Shown here piece after piece: positions 7,202 through 7,427 of a stretch of DNA of 7,427 bases. Numbering within the stretch: position 1 is the first letter of the stretch; each line of letters begins with the position of its first letter. Both the position numbers and the translations under genes were made by a program. The notes beneath the pieces are model-generated. The model did not search any database. It was not told the DNA's origin and saw nothing but the letters and a program-made list of their open reading frames with translations. Origin of the DNA: Acidobacteriota bacterium (GTDB lineage Bacteria; Acidobacteriota; Vicinamibacteria; Vicinamibacterales; 2-12-FULL-66-21); assembly GCA_013694845.1 (NCBI GenBank), contig JACDBQ010000826.1, positions 1 to 7,427 on the forward strand, given 5' to 3'.

Positions 7202-7427
7202 CTTTCAATGGGGCCGGCGATGTTCATCGCCGGAGATCGATCCGCGAGCAATAGGTCTGCTAGCTGACATTCCGGCTTCAATGGGGCCGGCGATGTTCAT
7301 CGCCGGAGATTTCTGCGCGCTGCTGAGGGCTTTGCGAAAGCTTCGGACCCGCTTCAATGGGGCCGGCGATGTTCATCGCCGGAGATGCGCTGATGGCGGC
7401 GTTGGCGGCTGAACCAATGTCCCCCTG
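7202..7427 (-). CRISPR. CRISPR array, one end only (three 36-bp repeats), probably transcribed on minus strand
   Basis: Three repeats lie at 7202-7237, 7275-7310 and 7351-7386. On the plus strand copies 2 and 3 are identical, beginning GCTTCAATGGGG and ending CGCCGGAGAT. Copy 1 shares the last 34 bases but begins CT rather than GC. Spacers of 37 bp (7238-7274) and 40 bp (7311-7350) are unrelated to each other; a third spacer starts at 7387 and reaches the window edge. Each repeat has an 8-bp hairpin, CCGGCGAT/ATCGCCGG, with a GTTC loop. Read on the minus strand the repeat ends ATTGAAGC, close to the ATTGAAA(C/G) 5' handle of type I and III crRNAs, which favours minus-strand transcription. Copy 1 is then the leader-distal repeat, which is often divergent. 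Leader and cas genes are not in the window, so the type is open. Confidence 0.88.

Noticed and set aside
6996..7412. Plus-strand frame running from folP into the CRISPR repeats
   Set aside because: The frame is out of phase with folP. Its distal part is just a translation of the repeats, giving the repeated peptide FNGAGDVHRR.

Overview
The window is GC-rich bacterial chromosome carrying mostly housekeeping genes. The order tilS-ftsH-folP, the high GC content, a bacterial deoxyhypusine-synthase-like gene and intergenic arrays of 7-bp repeats together suggest a member of the Acidobacteriota, possibly the Vicinamibacteria. That assignment is inference from gene content, not proof.

Layout, left to right. 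(1) On the minus strand, 1-408 encodes the N-terminal part of an AI-2E/PerM-family membrane protein, cut by the window edge. (2) Divergent from it across 80 bp lies queA (489-1529, GTG start), a queuosine tRNA-modification enzyme. (3) 1593-2525 encodes a deoxyhypusine-synthase-family protein (GTG start). (4) A tRNA gene with anticodon CAT and an encoded CCA (2629-2705) sits behind a perfect TATAAT box. (5) tilS (2831-4258), the tRNA(Ile)-lysidine synthetase, overlaps ftsH (4255-6189, TTG start) by 4 bp; ftsH encodes the membrane AAA+ zinc protease. (6) A strong intrinsic terminator follows ftsH. (7) folP (6259-7125), dihydropteroate synthase, comes next. (8) From 7202 to the right edge are three copies of a 36-bp hairpin repeat separated by unique 37- and 40-bp spacers. 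This is one end of a CRISPR array whose leader and any cas genes lie outside the window.

Two genes (queA, tilS) and the tRNA concern decoding. TilS modifies a CAU-anticodon tRNA, and a CAT-anticodon tRNA gene lies just upstream of it, although that tRNA may be elongator tRNA-Met instead. ftsH is probably translationally coupled to tilS through the TTGA overlap and a perfect AGGAGG site. No other gene here has a convincing Shine-Dalgarno sequence.

The least explained structure is a family of degenerate heptanucleotide tandem repeats. They occupy most of the intergenic gaps (428-448, 1537-1578, 2720-2747, 2795-2829, 6188-6208, 7162-7189), and some touch stop or start codons. The only stretches over 300 bp without a protein gene are 2526-2830, which holds the tRNA and two heptad arrays, and 7126-7427, which holds one heptad array and the CRISPR repeats.
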